From Streptomyces sp. HUAS 15-9 (GTDB lineage Bacteria; Actinomycetota; Actinomycetes; Streptomycetales; Streptomycetaceae), in the NCBI RefSeq assembly GCF_025642155.1, contig NZ_CP106798.1, forward strand, positions 6,944,001 to 7,008,000: a stretch of 64,000 bases of DNA, in the 5' to 3' direction. Below, in pieces: positions 7,428-15,686 of this stretch; the stretch's first letter is position 1; every line of letters starts with the position of its first letter. The translations under genes and the position numbers were made by a program. The notes below the pieces were generated by a model, which had not been told where the DNA came from, made no database searches, and worked only from the letters and a program-made list of their open reading frames with translations.

Positions 7428-9674
7428 TCAGACCCGAACCGGTTCACCCTCCTCCGGCACCGCCGGTGCCACCGCCTCCGGCGACTCGTCGTGGGTGAGG
7501 TCGGGCATCCGGTGCAGCCACTTCGGCAGGTACCAGTTGCGCTCGCCGAGCAGTGCCATCACCGCGGGAAGAAGCACACCGCGGATGATCGTCGCGTCGA
7601 TCAGCACCGCGGCCGCAAGGCCCACACCCATCTGCTTCATGGACTGCATGGACAGCGTGCCGAAGATCGCGAACACGGCGACCATGATGACCGCGGCGCT
7701 GGTGACGACACCGGCCGTGGTGACCACACCGTGCTGGATCGCGTCCTTCGTCGTACGGCCGCGCAGCCGGGCCTCACGGATCCGGGAGACCACGAACACG
7801 TGGTAGTCCATCGACAGACCGAACAGGATCACGAAGAGGAACAGCGGCAGCCAGGTCACGATGGCGCCGACGCCCTCCGCGCCCACCAGCGAGGCACCCC
7901 AGCCGTGCTGGAAGACGGCGACGAGGATGCCGTAGGCCGCGCCCACCGACAGCAGGTTCAGCGCGATGGACGTGATCGCGACGGTCAGCGAGCGGAACGA
8001 CAGCAGCATCAGCAGGAAGGCGAAGACCACCACGAAGGCGAAGACCGGGATCACGGATCCGATCAGCTGGTCGTTGAAGTCGTGGTTGCCCGCGACCTGT
8101 CCGGTGACCGGGGCCTCGACGCCGTCGACCTTGCCGAGCGTGGCGGGCCGCACCTCGTCGCGCAGCTTCTCCAGGCTCTTGGTCGCCTTGCCCATGTCGG
8201 AGCCGCCGACCAGCGGTACGGACACCATGGCCACGTTCTGCGCGTCGTGCAGCTTGATGTCGATCGGGCCCTGCGAGGCGCCCGACTCGATCGCCTGCTT
8301 CTTGAAGTCGGCCAGCGCCTGACGCACCTCGGGCGCGTTGATGTCCTTCGCCTTGACGACCACCGAGGCAGGCTCGGAACCGCCCGGGAAGGCGTCGTTG
8401 AGCCGGTCGTACGTCTGCACGATCGGTAGCGAGTCGCCGAACTCCTGGTCCAGCGTGAGCTGCGAGGTCTTCATCCCGAGGGCGGGAGCCGTGACCGCGA
8501 GCAGGGCGCCCGTAGCGACCACGACCGAGATCAGGGGCTTGGCGAGCACGCCCCGCAGGACGGCGGTCCAGAACCGGCTCTCCGAGCCGCCGACGCGCCG
8601 CTTGCGGCGGCCCAGGAATGGGATCCGGCCCTTCTCGACCCGCTTGCCCAGCAGCGACAGCAGCGCGGGCAGAACGGTCACGGAGCCGACCATGGCGACC
8701 GCCACGACCATCAGCGAGGCCAGGCCCATCGCCTCGAACTCGGGGAGCCCGGTGAACAGCATGCCCGCCATCGCCACGCACACCGTGACACCGGAGACGA
8801 TGATCGCGCGGCCGCTGGTGGCGGCGGCGATCCGCAGCGCGGCCCCCGCGTCGCGTCCGGCCTCCCGCTCCTCGCGCTCCCGGCGCAGGTAGAACAGGCA
8901 GTAGTCGACGCCGACCGCCATACCGACCAGCAGCATCACGGAGTTCGCGGTGTCGCTCATCGGCTGCAGATGGCTGACGATGCCCATCAGGCCCATCGTC
9001 GCCATGATCGCGGTGATCGCCAGCGCGACCGGCAGCAGCGCGGCCACCAGCGCGCCGAAGGCTATGAGCAGAATGCCGAGCGCCACCGGCACGGCGGAGA
9101 GCTCCGCCTTCTGGAAGTCGTCACCGAAGGCGTCCTTGTACTGCTTCTGCATGCTGGCGGAGCCGATCTCCTCGACCCGCACCGTCTCGTGGTCCTTCTG
9201 CACGCCCGCGACGGCCTTCAGCACCGGCTCGACCCGGTCGGCCGCGGTGTCCGTGTCGCCGCGCATGTCGAACTGCACCAGCGCGCTGTGGCCGTCCTTC
9301 GAGATGCTCCGGGTGTCGTACGGCGAGGTGACGCCGGTGACCTTGCCGGTGGCCTCGACGGCCTTGACGACGTCGGCGACGGTAGCCCGGAACTCGGCGT
9401 CCGTCGCCTTGACGGATCCGTCCTTCGACTGGACCAGGACCGTCTCGCTCGCCGGGTCCTTGATGCCCGCGTCGTCGATGATCTTCGCGGCGGTGTGGGT
9501 CTCGCCCGACAACTGGTCGGACTGGTCGACGTCGACGCGGCCCGCCGCCGAACCGAGTCCCATGGCCAGGACGACGAACAATACCCAGATGCCGACGGCC
9601 GCCCAGCGGTGCTGGGCGCTCCATCCGCCGGCGCGGGCGGCCAGGCCCCGCACCCGTATGTCTCCGTTCCCCAT
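7428..9674 (-). CDS. MMPL-family RND transporter
   Basis: Integral membrane exporter of 748 residues with the duplicated MmpL layout: TM1 near 25-45, a large extracytoplasmic loop, five further helices, then the same again. The proton-relay motifs are present in each half: GMAVGVDYCLFYLRRERE in the first and FGLSMDYHVFVVSRIREA in the second. MmpL proteins move lipids, siderophores or drugs; the cargo here is not evident because no biosynthetic or regulator gene adjoins it. ATG start at 9674. The terminator at 7362-7405 closes the unit, so it is probably monocistronic. Confidence 0.92.
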   Translation of the reverse strand: MGNGDIRVRGLAARAGGWSAQHRWAAVGIWVLFVVLAMGLGSAAGRVDVDQSDQLSGETHTAAKIIDDAGIKDPASETVLVQSKDGSVKATDAEFRATVADVVKAVEATGKVTGVTSPYDTRSISKDGHSALVQFDMRGDTDTAADRVEPVLKAVAGVQKDHETVRVEEIGSASMQKQYKDAFGDDFQKAELSAVPVALGILLIAFGALVAALLPVALAITAIMATMGLMGIVSHLQPMSDTANSVMLLVGMAVGVDYCLFYLRREREEREAGRDAGAALRIAAATSGRAIIVSGVTVCVAMAGMLFTGLPEFEAMGLASLMVVAVAMVGSVTVLPALLSLLGKRVEKGRIPFLGRRKRRVGGSESRFWTAVLRGVLAKPLISVVVATGALLAVTAPALGMKTSQLTLDQEFGDSLPIVQTYDRLNDAFPGGSEPASVVVKAKDINAPEVRQALADFKKQAIESGASQGPIDIKLHDAQNVAMVSVPLVGGSDMGKATKSLEKLRDEVRPATLGKVDGVEAPVTGQVAGNHDFNDQLIGSVIPVFAFVVVFAFLLMLLSFRSLTVAITSIALNLLSVGAAYGILVAVFQHGWGASLVGAEGVGAIVTWLPLFLFVILFGLSMDYHVFVVSRIREARLRGRTTKDAIQHGVVTTAGVVTSAAVIMVAVFAIFGTLSMQSMKQMGVGLAAAVLIDATIIRGVLLPAVMALLGERNWYLPKWLHRMPDLTHDESPEAVAPAVPEEGEPVRV

Positions 9675-10046
9675 GACGGGATTGCCCCCTCGTGTGCGGT
9701 GACGGCCCCCGCCGCCACGTCTTTGCTGCGTTCGATTCGAAGGTATGGGGCGGATAAGGAGGTCTCGTCGTGCTGTCCGGTGAAGTGCGCGGCCTTGTTC
9801 TCATCGCTGAGGAGGATGCCGGGCCCTTACATCTATCGGTGCTTCTCGGGGGTGGTGATCAGGGCTGTCCGTTCCGTCGACAGAGATCCACTTTGTGATT
9901 ACGAAAGCTTGTTGAACAAATCACAGCTGCGTGTAGCGGTTGATTCGCACCCACCTGATCGGCCAGAGTTTCGCGCAGCCCGGTCACGGGCGAGCGGCTG
10001 TCGTGCCCGCCCCCACGGGGCACGACGGCCGCCTTATGGTGTCGGG
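9675..10046. other. 372-bp intergenic region (MMPL promoter side)
   Basis: Lies between the MMPL start (minus) and the DUF1697 start (plus). No coding frame here is convincing. The part around 9890-9930 is A/T-richer than its surroundings and holds the perfect palindrome TTGTTGAACAA (9909-9919), which could be an operator. Nothing else recognisable. Confidence 0.4.
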
Positions 10047-10598
10047 ATGAAGACGTATGCGGCGCTGCTGCGCGGGATCAATCTGGGCGGCAAGAGGAAG
10101 CTCCCGATGGCCGAGCTCCGGCAGCTCATGGAGGGACTCGGTCACCAGGGCGTACGCACCCATCTGCAGAGCGGGCAGGCCGTCTTCGGCACCGGCCGCG
10201 GCGACGAGGAGTCCCTGGCCGCGGAACTCACCGAGGCGATCGGGAAGCACTGCGGGTTCCCCGTCGACGTGATCGTGCGCGACCACGCCTATCTGGCGGC
10301 GGTGGCCGACGCCTGCCCCTTCCCGGCGGCCGAGCTGGAGGGCAAGGAACTCCACGTCACGTACTTCTCCGCGCCGGTCACCGCCGACCGCTTCGTGGAG
10401 ATCGACCAGACCGCCCACCTCCCCGAGGAGTTCCGGCTCGGCGACCGCGCGCTGTACCTGTACGTCCCGGCGGGCCTCGGCCAGTCCAGGCTGGCGGGGG
10501 CCCTGTCCCGGCCGCGGGTCACCAAGGGGCTGATCGCCACGACCCGGAACTGGAACACCGTCGTGAAGCTGGTGGAGCTCACGAACTGCTCGTCGTAG
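10047..10598 (+). CDS. DUF1697 domain-containing protein
   Basis: Cytoplasmic protein of 183 residues starting MKTYAALLRGINLGGKRKLP, the hallmark opening of DUF1697. Other family features are LRQLMEGLGHQGVRTHLQSG near 25 and a C-terminal RPRVTKGLIATTRNWNTVVK. The biochemical role of the family is not known. ATG at 10047 chosen because the family begins at this Met-Lys; no good Shine-Dalgarno precedes it. Monocistronic; followed by the heptamer repeat at 10617. Confidence 0.92.
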   Translation: MKTYAALLRGINLGGKRKLPMAELRQLMEGLGHQGVRTHLQSGQAVFGTGRGDEESLAAELTEAIGKHCGFPVDVIVRDHAYLAAVADACPFPAAELEGKELHVTYFSAPVTADRFVEIDQTAHLPEEFRLGDRALYLYVPAGLGQSRLAGALSRPRVTKGLIATTRNWNTVVKLVELTNCSS

Positions 10599-10616
10599 GA
10601 ACGCATTTCGCTGAGC

Positions 10617-10644
10617 GGATCCCGGATCCCGGATCCCGGATCCA
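10617..10644. repeat. Tandem heptamer GGATCCC (three and six-sevenths copies)
   Basis: GGATCCC repeats three times from 10617 and ends with GGATCCA. Each unit contains the palindrome GGATCC, so the array can fold on itself. It sits just after the DUF1697 gene and may serve as, or have disrupted, a terminator. Confidence 0.85.
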
Positions 10645-10684
10645 GGACCCCCGGGCCGCGCGCAGCTGTGCCAGGCTCTCCGGT

Positions 10685-10903
10685 ATGCGTCACATCACGA
10701 TCGGGGCAGGGGCGGTCGGCGGCACCGTCGGGGGACGGCTCGCCCAGGCCGGACGCCTGCACGGCGTGCGGACCCCGCTGAACGAGCTGCTCCAGCGGCT
10801 CGCCAACCGGTTCGCGCGCGAGCGGCGGGCCGCCGGATCGATGCCGGTCGACGAGCTCGTACGGCTGGCGGACGACGCTGTCGCGTTTGTTCAAGAAGCC
10901 TGA
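10685..10903 (+). pseudogene. Ketopantoate reductase-family (ApbA/PanE-like) gene with large internal deletion
   Basis: A 72-codon frame that joins the two ends of a 2-dehydropantoate 2-reductase-like protein. The first 23 residues, MRHITIGAGAVGGTVGGRLA plus QAG, are the NADP-binding beta-alpha-beta start with GxGxxG. The following residues, from LHGVRTPLNELLQRLAN to the DELVRLADDA region, read as the C-terminal substrate-binding helices (HGVxTPxN is typical). About 200 central residues are absent, so the Rossmann core and active site are missing and the product cannot be a working enzyme. The join keeps frame, as expected for a deletion. The ATG at 10685 and stop survive. Confidence 0.75.
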
Positions 10904-10928
10904 GCCGGGCCTTCCTAGCGTGAGGTGT

Positions 10929-11507
10929 ATGACGTACGACGACATGCACCCGTACATGATCGAGTGTGCCGCCGAGGCGGCGCGCGTCGCGCGCGGTGTC
11001 GCGGCGGCCCAGCTCGACCACAAGAGCCACTGCACCGACTGGGACGTCCGCGCCCTGGTCAACCACTGGGTCCTGTACACCTCGCACGGCCTGGAGCACC
11101 GCGCCCTGCGCAAGCAGCTCCCCGAGGAACTGACCGCCCGCGACTTCACCGCCGACCCCGACTGGGCCGAGGCGTACGCCGCCCAGCTGGACCGCGCGGT
11201 CGCCGCCTGGGCCGACCCGGCCGTGTGGGAGGGCGAGGTCGACCTCGGCATGGCCAGGATGCCGGCCGCCGAAATCGCCTCGATGATCATCAAGGAGCTG
11301 GCGGTGCACGGCTGGGACGTCGCCACCGCCACCGGCCAGGAGTACCGCGTCTCCGAGGGCGCGGCCCGGCTCGTCCTCGACGTGGTCGAGACCCACGGCG
11401 AGCTCTACCGCCAGTACGACGGCTTCGCCGACCCGGTGCCGGTGCCGGACGACGCACCCCTCTTCGAGCGGGCGCTGGCGGCGAGCGGACGAGATCCCCG
11501 ACTGTAA
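10929..11507 (+). CDS. TIGR03086-family metal-binding protein (mycothiol isomerase/DinB fold)
   Basis: Protein of 192 residues in the actinobacterial mycothiol maleylpyruvate isomerase N-terminal/DinB superfamily, a four-helix bundle that binds a divalent metal with three His. Candidate ligands are His in LDHKSHCTDWDVRALVNHWV (near residues 30-48) and in KELAVHGWDVATATG (near 125), the standard spacing for TIGR03086. Precise activity unknown; relatives are mycothiol-dependent transferases or isomerases. ATG at 10929 is 25 bp past the reductase remnant. The next gene, also mycothiol-related, lies 72 bp on in the same direction, so the two may be co-transcribed. Confidence 0.85.
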   Translation: MTYDDMHPYMIECAAEAARVARGVAAAQLDHKSHCTDWDVRALVNHWVLYTSHGLEHRALRKQLPEELTARDFTADPDWAEAYAAQLDRAVAAWADPAVWEGEVDLGMARMPAAEIASMIIKELAVHGWDVATATGQEYRVSEGAARLVLDVVETHGELYRQYDGFADPVPVPDDAPLFERALAASGRDPRL

Positions 11508-11579
11508 GGGGATTGGGCCAGCACAAGTGCGCTGGATTGGGTCGAGACCCTATGCCATTCGTGGACTAGCGTCATCGGT

Positions 11580-12212
11580 ATGACGTACTCCGATATGGCG
11601 AACTCCGCGACCACCAGGGTCGACTTCCACTTCGACCCCGCCTGCCCCTTCGCCTGGATCACCTCCCGCTGGCTGCTGGAGGTCGAGCGCGAACGCCCGC
11701 TCGACCTCCGCTTCCATGTGATGAGCCTGTACCTGCACAACACCGGCAATGAACTCCCCGACTGGTACCGGGACTTGGTGGACCGGTCGATCGGTCCGGT
11801 GCGGGTCGCCGTGGCGGCGGCCGAAGGGCATGGCGAGCAGGTGCTGCGCGATCTGTACACCGCGCTCGGCACACGGATCCACGACCATGGGATCAAGGAC
11901 TTCGACGCGGTCGTCGCCGAGTCGCTCGCCGAACTCGGCCTTCCGGCCGGCCTCGCGGCCGCCGCGCACGACCCGTCGTACGACGACGCGGTGCGCCGCA
12001 GCCATGACTCCGGAGCCGAACCGGAGACCGGCGCCTATGTGGGCACGCCCACCCTGCGCGTCGACGGGACGGTGTGGTTCGGCCCGGTGCTGCGCGCCAT
12101 TCCGCGCGGGGCCACGGCGGCCGAACTGTTCGACAGCTTCCGGGTCCTGGCCGCCCACCCGGACTTCTTCGAGCTCAAGCGCACCCGCACGGGAGCGCTC
12201 CGCTTCGACTGA
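11580..12212 (+). CDS. DsbA-family, Rv2466c-like mycothiol-dependent oxidoreductase lacking the second active-site Cys
   Basis: Thioredoxin-fold protein of 210 residues that follows M. tuberculosis Rv2466c (a mycothiol-dependent nitroreductase that activates prodrugs) along its length: [45 protein letters not shown] and [12 protein letters not shown]. Rv2466c has Cys-Pro-Trp-Cys at the active site; here the sequence is [13 protein letters not shown], so Cys22 is kept and the resolving Cys is Ala25. A monothiol enzyme could still work through a mixed disulfide with mycothiol. ATG at 11580 taken; an in-frame ATG at 11595 is an alternative. Neighbouring gene upstream is also mycothiol-linked. 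Confidence 0.87.
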   Translation: MTYSDMANSATTRVDFHFDPACPFAWITSRWLLEVERERPLDLRFHVMSLYLHNTGNELPDWYRDLVDRSIGPVRVAVAAAEGHGEQVLRDLYTALGTRIHDHGIKDFDAVVAESLAELGLPAGLAAAAHDPSYDDAVRRSHDSGAEPETGAYVGTPTLRVDGTVWFGPVLRAIPRGATAAELFDSFRVLAAHPDFFELKRTRTGALRFD

Positions 12213-12450
12213 CCGCGGCCTCGGTCACCGTGACAATGCTAGCAACTGCCCCATAATGCAGCGCTGTTGGCCATTCCGGTCCGACCGCGACGGATAACTC
12301 CCCTGGTGTGACACGTTCGCCGCCGGAGACGCAGTATCAAAAGCGGGACACGGCAATGAGGCTCGCGTGAGCCGACAGCCGTGTGCCTGCCGGCCGTCCG
12401 AGGTCCGACGTCACAGGGGAGCGCCGGACCGCGGACGGCCCATCGGCCTG

Positions 12451-13753
12451 TCAGCCGGGCTCGCCCCGCCAGTCACCGTCCCGTCGGGCCCAGCGCACGG
12501 CGGGACGCACCGCGAGGCCGGCCGCCGCGAACAGCACGCCCAGCACCGCCCAGCCCACCCTGCCGTGCTGGATCGCCGTCACCGTGACCAGCGCCGGGCC
12601 CGCCATCATCCCGGCGGACATCCCGGCGCCGAACACACCCTGGTAGACGCCGTGGGCGTGGGCGTCGGCGAGTTCGTAACCGAGCGTCCAGCCGCCCGCC
12701 GCGGACAGCACCTCGGCGAGGACCTGCACCACGGCTCCCACGGCCAGCGCGAGCACGGCCCACGCCGCGGGCAGCCCCGCCGACACGGCGTACGCGGCGC
12801 AGGACGCCGTGAGCAGCGGGCCCGCCCAGGTCATCGCCCGTACGGCAGAGGGGACTTGGGAGGCGCGCCGGGCCACCCGCACCTGGAGCAGCGCCACCAG
12901 CACGCAGTTGACGATCAGCAGCAGGGCCGCCGTCCAGCGCGGCGCCTGGGTGCGCTCGACGATCCACAGCGGCAGGCCGACCTCGATCAGCGTGTACTGC
13001 ACGCACAGCACCGCGTTCAGCACGGTCACCGCCAGATACGGCAGGTCCCGCACCGCACGCCAGCGGTCGGCGGCCGGTGCGTCGGCCGCGTGCGGCCGCC
13101 GGTCCCGCGCGTGCGGCGCCAGCGGGCCGGCGCACCATCAGGGCGGGCCCGAGGAACGACAGCGCGTTCAGCACGATCGCCGTCATATACGCGGCCCGCG
13201 TGTCGAGTTGGAGCGCCACGGCCCCGAACACGCCGCCCACGCCGATGCCCACGTTCGTGACCATCCGCAGATAGGCGCGTGCCTCCACCCGGGTCGCCGC
13301 GGGCAGCACGTCCGCGTAGATCGCGCCCTGCACCCCGCGACTGGCCATCTGCAGCCCGGTCGCGCACACCACCGAGAGGAGGAAACCGGCGTACGAGTCC
13401 ACCAGGGCGTAGGCCGCCGTGGCCACCCCGGTGCCGCCCCACAGCAGCGCCCCCACCTGCCGGGCGCCCCACCGGTCGGCGGCCCGTCCCGCCGGGACGC
13501 CCGCCACCACACCGACCAGGCCCGCGACCGTCATTCCGAAGCCGACCGCGGTGGCGTCGAGGCCGACGACGCGGGTGAAGTACAGGACGCCCAGCGGGAA
13601 GTAGAGTCCGTTGCCGAGGGAGTTGACCACGGTGAGGAGCGTGGCCCTGCGCAGGGCCGGGTCGGCGGGGAGCAGTCCGCCGGCTCGGGTGGCGTGCTGC
13701 GGGCGCGCGTCCGTCACTGGGCCGGCGGCCGGGGAATCCGGTGTCGTCGTCAT
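12451..13753 (-). pseudogene. MFS transporter with a single-base frameshift
   Basis: An exporter of about 433 residues if repaired. The first half, from ATG 13753 (MTTTPDSPAAGPVTDARP), reads through six TM helices including LPADPALRRATLLTVVNSLG and the MFS motif region AGRAADRWGARQVGA. Around 13081-13130 the reading switches to another frame, which continues DRRPHAADAPAADRWRAVRD and LPYLAVTVLNAVLCVQYTLI and encodes the last helices to the stop at 12451. The shift equals one extra base in the GC-rich inter-domain loop, so it may be true inactivation or a sequencing error. Divergent from the ArsR-like regulator over a shared palindrome, which suggests the regulator controls this exporter. Confidence 0.8.
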
Positions 13754-13787
13754 GGGACCAGCGAACCGCTGGGCCACGGGATGCCGA

Positions 13788-13816
13788 CAATCATTTAGCG
13801 TGGCGCTCAATGATTG
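13788..13816. promoter_or_regulatory. Near-perfect palindromic operator between MFS exporter and ArsR-type regulator
   Basis: CAATCATT at 13788-13795 and AATGATTG at 13809-13816 are exact reverse complements. The inner AGCG/CGCT also pair, leaving only one mismatched pair outside the TGG centre. The right arm covers the ATG (13810) of the regulator. The 29-bp symmetry, the divergent regulator/exporter arrangement and the ArsR-type protein together suggest an autoregulatory operator whose occupancy would block both genes. Confidence 0.75.
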
Positions 13817-14793
13817 AGTTCCGCTTCGCCGTCGACGACCTCGCCACGACCTCCTTCGCGTACTCCCCGCTGCAGGAGGCGGTGTTCTCCCTGCGCTGTC
13901 TGCACGACCCGGCACGGTATCCCCACCACCGTCCCTGGCTGCGCCGTATCCGCCCGCGCATGGAATCCCTCGACCGCGAGCTGCTCACCGCCCTCGTCGC
14001 TCCCTGGCTGTGGCTGCCGGACTTCGTCACCCCGCGCCCCGAACGGGCCCGCTCCGCCTTCGCCGACGAACTGGACCAGGTCCGCGCCACCCCGTCGGAC
14101 GTGGTCGTCGCCGACTTCCTGGCCACCTACCGCACCGAGGACGCCCTGCCGCCCGTCGTCGCGCGCGGCCTCGCCGACCCCGTGGCGTTCCTCGCCCGGC
14201 TCGCGGACGCGGTCGACGCCTACTGGCGCACCTGTCTCGCCGCCGACTGGTGGCCACGGGTGCAGACCATCCTGGAGGCCGATCTCGCCCACCAGGCACG
14301 GGTGTTGGCGGAACAGGGCGCGGGTGCGTTGTTCTCCGGGCTCGATCCGCGCCTCGTGTGGAGCGACGAGCATCTGTCGCTGACCCACCCGCCCGACAAC
14401 GTCCCCTGGCCGTCGGGCGACATCCGCATCGCCGGCCGCGGACTGGTGCTGATGCCGACGATCTTCGCCCGGGGTGTGCAGACGGTGCTCGACCACTCGC
14501 TGCCCCCGGTGCTCATCTATCCGGCACGCGGCCGCGCCACCCTCTCCGAGGAACCGCCCCCGGTCACCGACCGCGCCCTGACACGCCTGTTGGGCCGCTC
14601 CCGCGCCCGCCTGCTCCTGCTGCTCGCGGAACCGGCGTCCACCACGGAACTCGCCCACCGCCTCGACGTCACCCCGGGCGCGGTCAGCCAGCACCTGGGC
14701 GTCCTCTACGATGCGGGCCTGCTCACCCGCACCCGCAGCGGCAGGATCGTACGGTACGCACGGACCCGGCTGGGCGACGAGCTGTGCCGTTAG
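13810..14793 (+). CDS. ArsR/SmtB-type winged-helix transcriptional regulator
   Basis: Regulator of 327 residues with a long N-terminal domain (DUF5937-like in other Streptomyces) and a C-terminal winged helix: LLLLLAEPASTTELAHRLDV then TPGAVSQHLGVLYDAGLLTR (near residues 255-295), followed by a beta-wing SGRIVRYARTRLG. ArsR relatives repress a neighbouring exporter until a ligand binds. The ATG at 13810 lies inside the palindrome shared with the divergent MFS gene, so mRNA is probably leaderless or has a very short leader. No metal-binding Cys cluster is seen; ligand unknown. Confidence 0.88.
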   Translation: MIEFRFAVDDLATTSFAYSPLQEAVFSLRCLHDPARYPHHRPWLRRIRPRMESLDRELLTALVAPWLWLPDFVTPRPERARSAFADELDQVRATPSDVVVADFLATYRTEDALPPVVARGLADPVAFLARLADAVDAYWRTCLAADWWPRVQTILEADLAHQARVLAEQGAGALFSGLDPRLVWSDEHLSLTHPPDNVPWPSGDIRIAGRGLVLMPTIFARGVQTVLDHSLPPVLIYPARGRATLSEEPPPVTDRALTRLLGRSRARLLLLLAEPASTTELAHRLDVTPGAVSQHLGVLYDAGLLTRTRSGRIVRYARTRLGDELCR

Positions 14794-15106
14794 GGGGTGT
14801 CGTTTGGATCATCCCGGCGTCGCGGGCCCTGGCACGCACTCCCCCAAGCTCTTCGAGCAGGGGGGACCCCCAGCCGCGTTGTCGTCGGTCGCCGACTCCC
14901 CCAAGTTCTCGACTGCGCTCGAACAGGGGGGACCCCCATCGCGTCGACTCCCTCCTCCGCCTTGCAGCCGCACGCTCTCCCACGCTCGAACAACCTGGCG
15001 CGGGGGCACCCCCATTCGCCCCCGCTCACCCGCCCTGATCAGATGCCGCTGCTACCCTGCGACTTGATCTGCCGGACAGGCCCTGGCACCGACAGAGCGC
15101 ACCTGG
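14794..15106. other. 313-bp non-coding gap filled by dispersed-repeat copies
   Basis: Between the ArsR-type gene and the convergent hypothetical gene. It holds three adjacent copies of the Streptomyces CTCCCCCAAGCT...GGGGGGACCCCCA repeat (separate entry) and no plausible gene. The repeat hairpins may act as terminators for both flanking genes. Confidence 0.7.
14838..15014 (+). repeat. Three copies of a dispersed Streptomyces palindromic repeat
   Basis: Copy A at 14838-14872 and copy B at 14895-14938 both run ACTCCCCCAAG...CGAACAGGGGGGACCCCCA-like, and a degenerate copy C lies at 14975-15014. The ends CCCCC and GGGGG pair, so each copy can form a hairpin with a variable loop containing GCTCGA. 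All three have the same orientation. The same element occurs inside the AraC-family gene at 32879. This repeat is common in Streptomyces intergenic regions; its biology is not established. Confidence 0.8.
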
Positions 15107-15622
15107 TCAGCCGATCCGGCAGTTTCGGCCCTTGGCCGTGATGGTGCGCTGCTCCACCTTGCCCGACGAGCCGATGCTGTAGATGCGTCCGTCAGGAGTG
15201 GTCAGCACGCTGTGGGCGTTGATGTGCGTCTCGGTCGTTGTCCCCTGAGCGGAGAACGAGGTCAGCCTGCCGTTGGAGAGGAGAACACTGCAATCCTGGA
15301 ACAGACCGATCTCCCCGGCGCTCTTGACCGAAACCTTCTTGAACGGGGTGGATCGGCTGCCTGAAGTGATGGAAATTTCCTGTGTCGATTCGTCAGAGGT
15401 TGCGGAGAATGATCCGAGCACGGTCGAGGTTTCAGAGCTCGCGCAATCACTTGCGAACTGCGCAGTGTCACGGATTTTCTTACCGGTCGTCAGGCTGAAC
15501 TCGGACGCCTTGTCACCCAACGTCCACATCGTGCCCTGCTCCGGAGAAAGGCATCCCACGCTCCCCGGGAGGCCGGTGGTGAATCCTTTCCCCGCTTCTT
15601 GGTCAACATCATCCTTGCCCAT
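15107..15622 (-). CDS. Hypothetical protein, lower-GC, possibly a C-terminal fragment
   Basis: I do not recognise this protein of 171 residues, taken from ATG 15622 (MGKDDVDQEAGKGFTTGLPG). It is Ser/Thr-rich with repeating beta-type segments such as TMWTLGDKASEFSLTTGKKI and SVLTTPDGRIYSIGSSGKVE, which recall a PQQ/beta-propeller repeat, and four scattered Cys. Codon use is visibly less GC-biased than the neighbours. The frame stays open upstream without a signal peptide, so a longer secreted or anchored protein may have been cut at about 15660. Convergent with the repeat-filled gap; 64 bp from the chelatase gene. Confidence 0.5.
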   Translation of the reverse strand: MGKDDVDQEAGKGFTTGLPGSVGCLSPEQGTMWTLGDKASEFSLTTGKKIRDTAQFASDCASSETSTVLGSFSATSDESTQEISITSGSRSTPFKKVSVKSAGEIGLFQDCSVLLSNGRLTSFSAQGTTTETHINAHSVLTTPDGRIYSIGSSGKVEQRTITAKGRNCRIG

Positions 15623-15686
15623 GAACAGGATGCAGATCGACGGAGTTGAGGATCTTCTGAGCTGCTTACGTTGTGGAAACCCGAAT

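Noticed and set aside
10617..10644. Iteron-type origin or CRISPR from GGATCCC repeats
   Set aside because: Only four short units, no DnaA boxes, no rep gene and no spacers.
14838..15014. CRISPR array
   Set aside because: Repeat copies differ in length and have no uniform spacers; they match the dispersed Streptomyces palindromic element instead.
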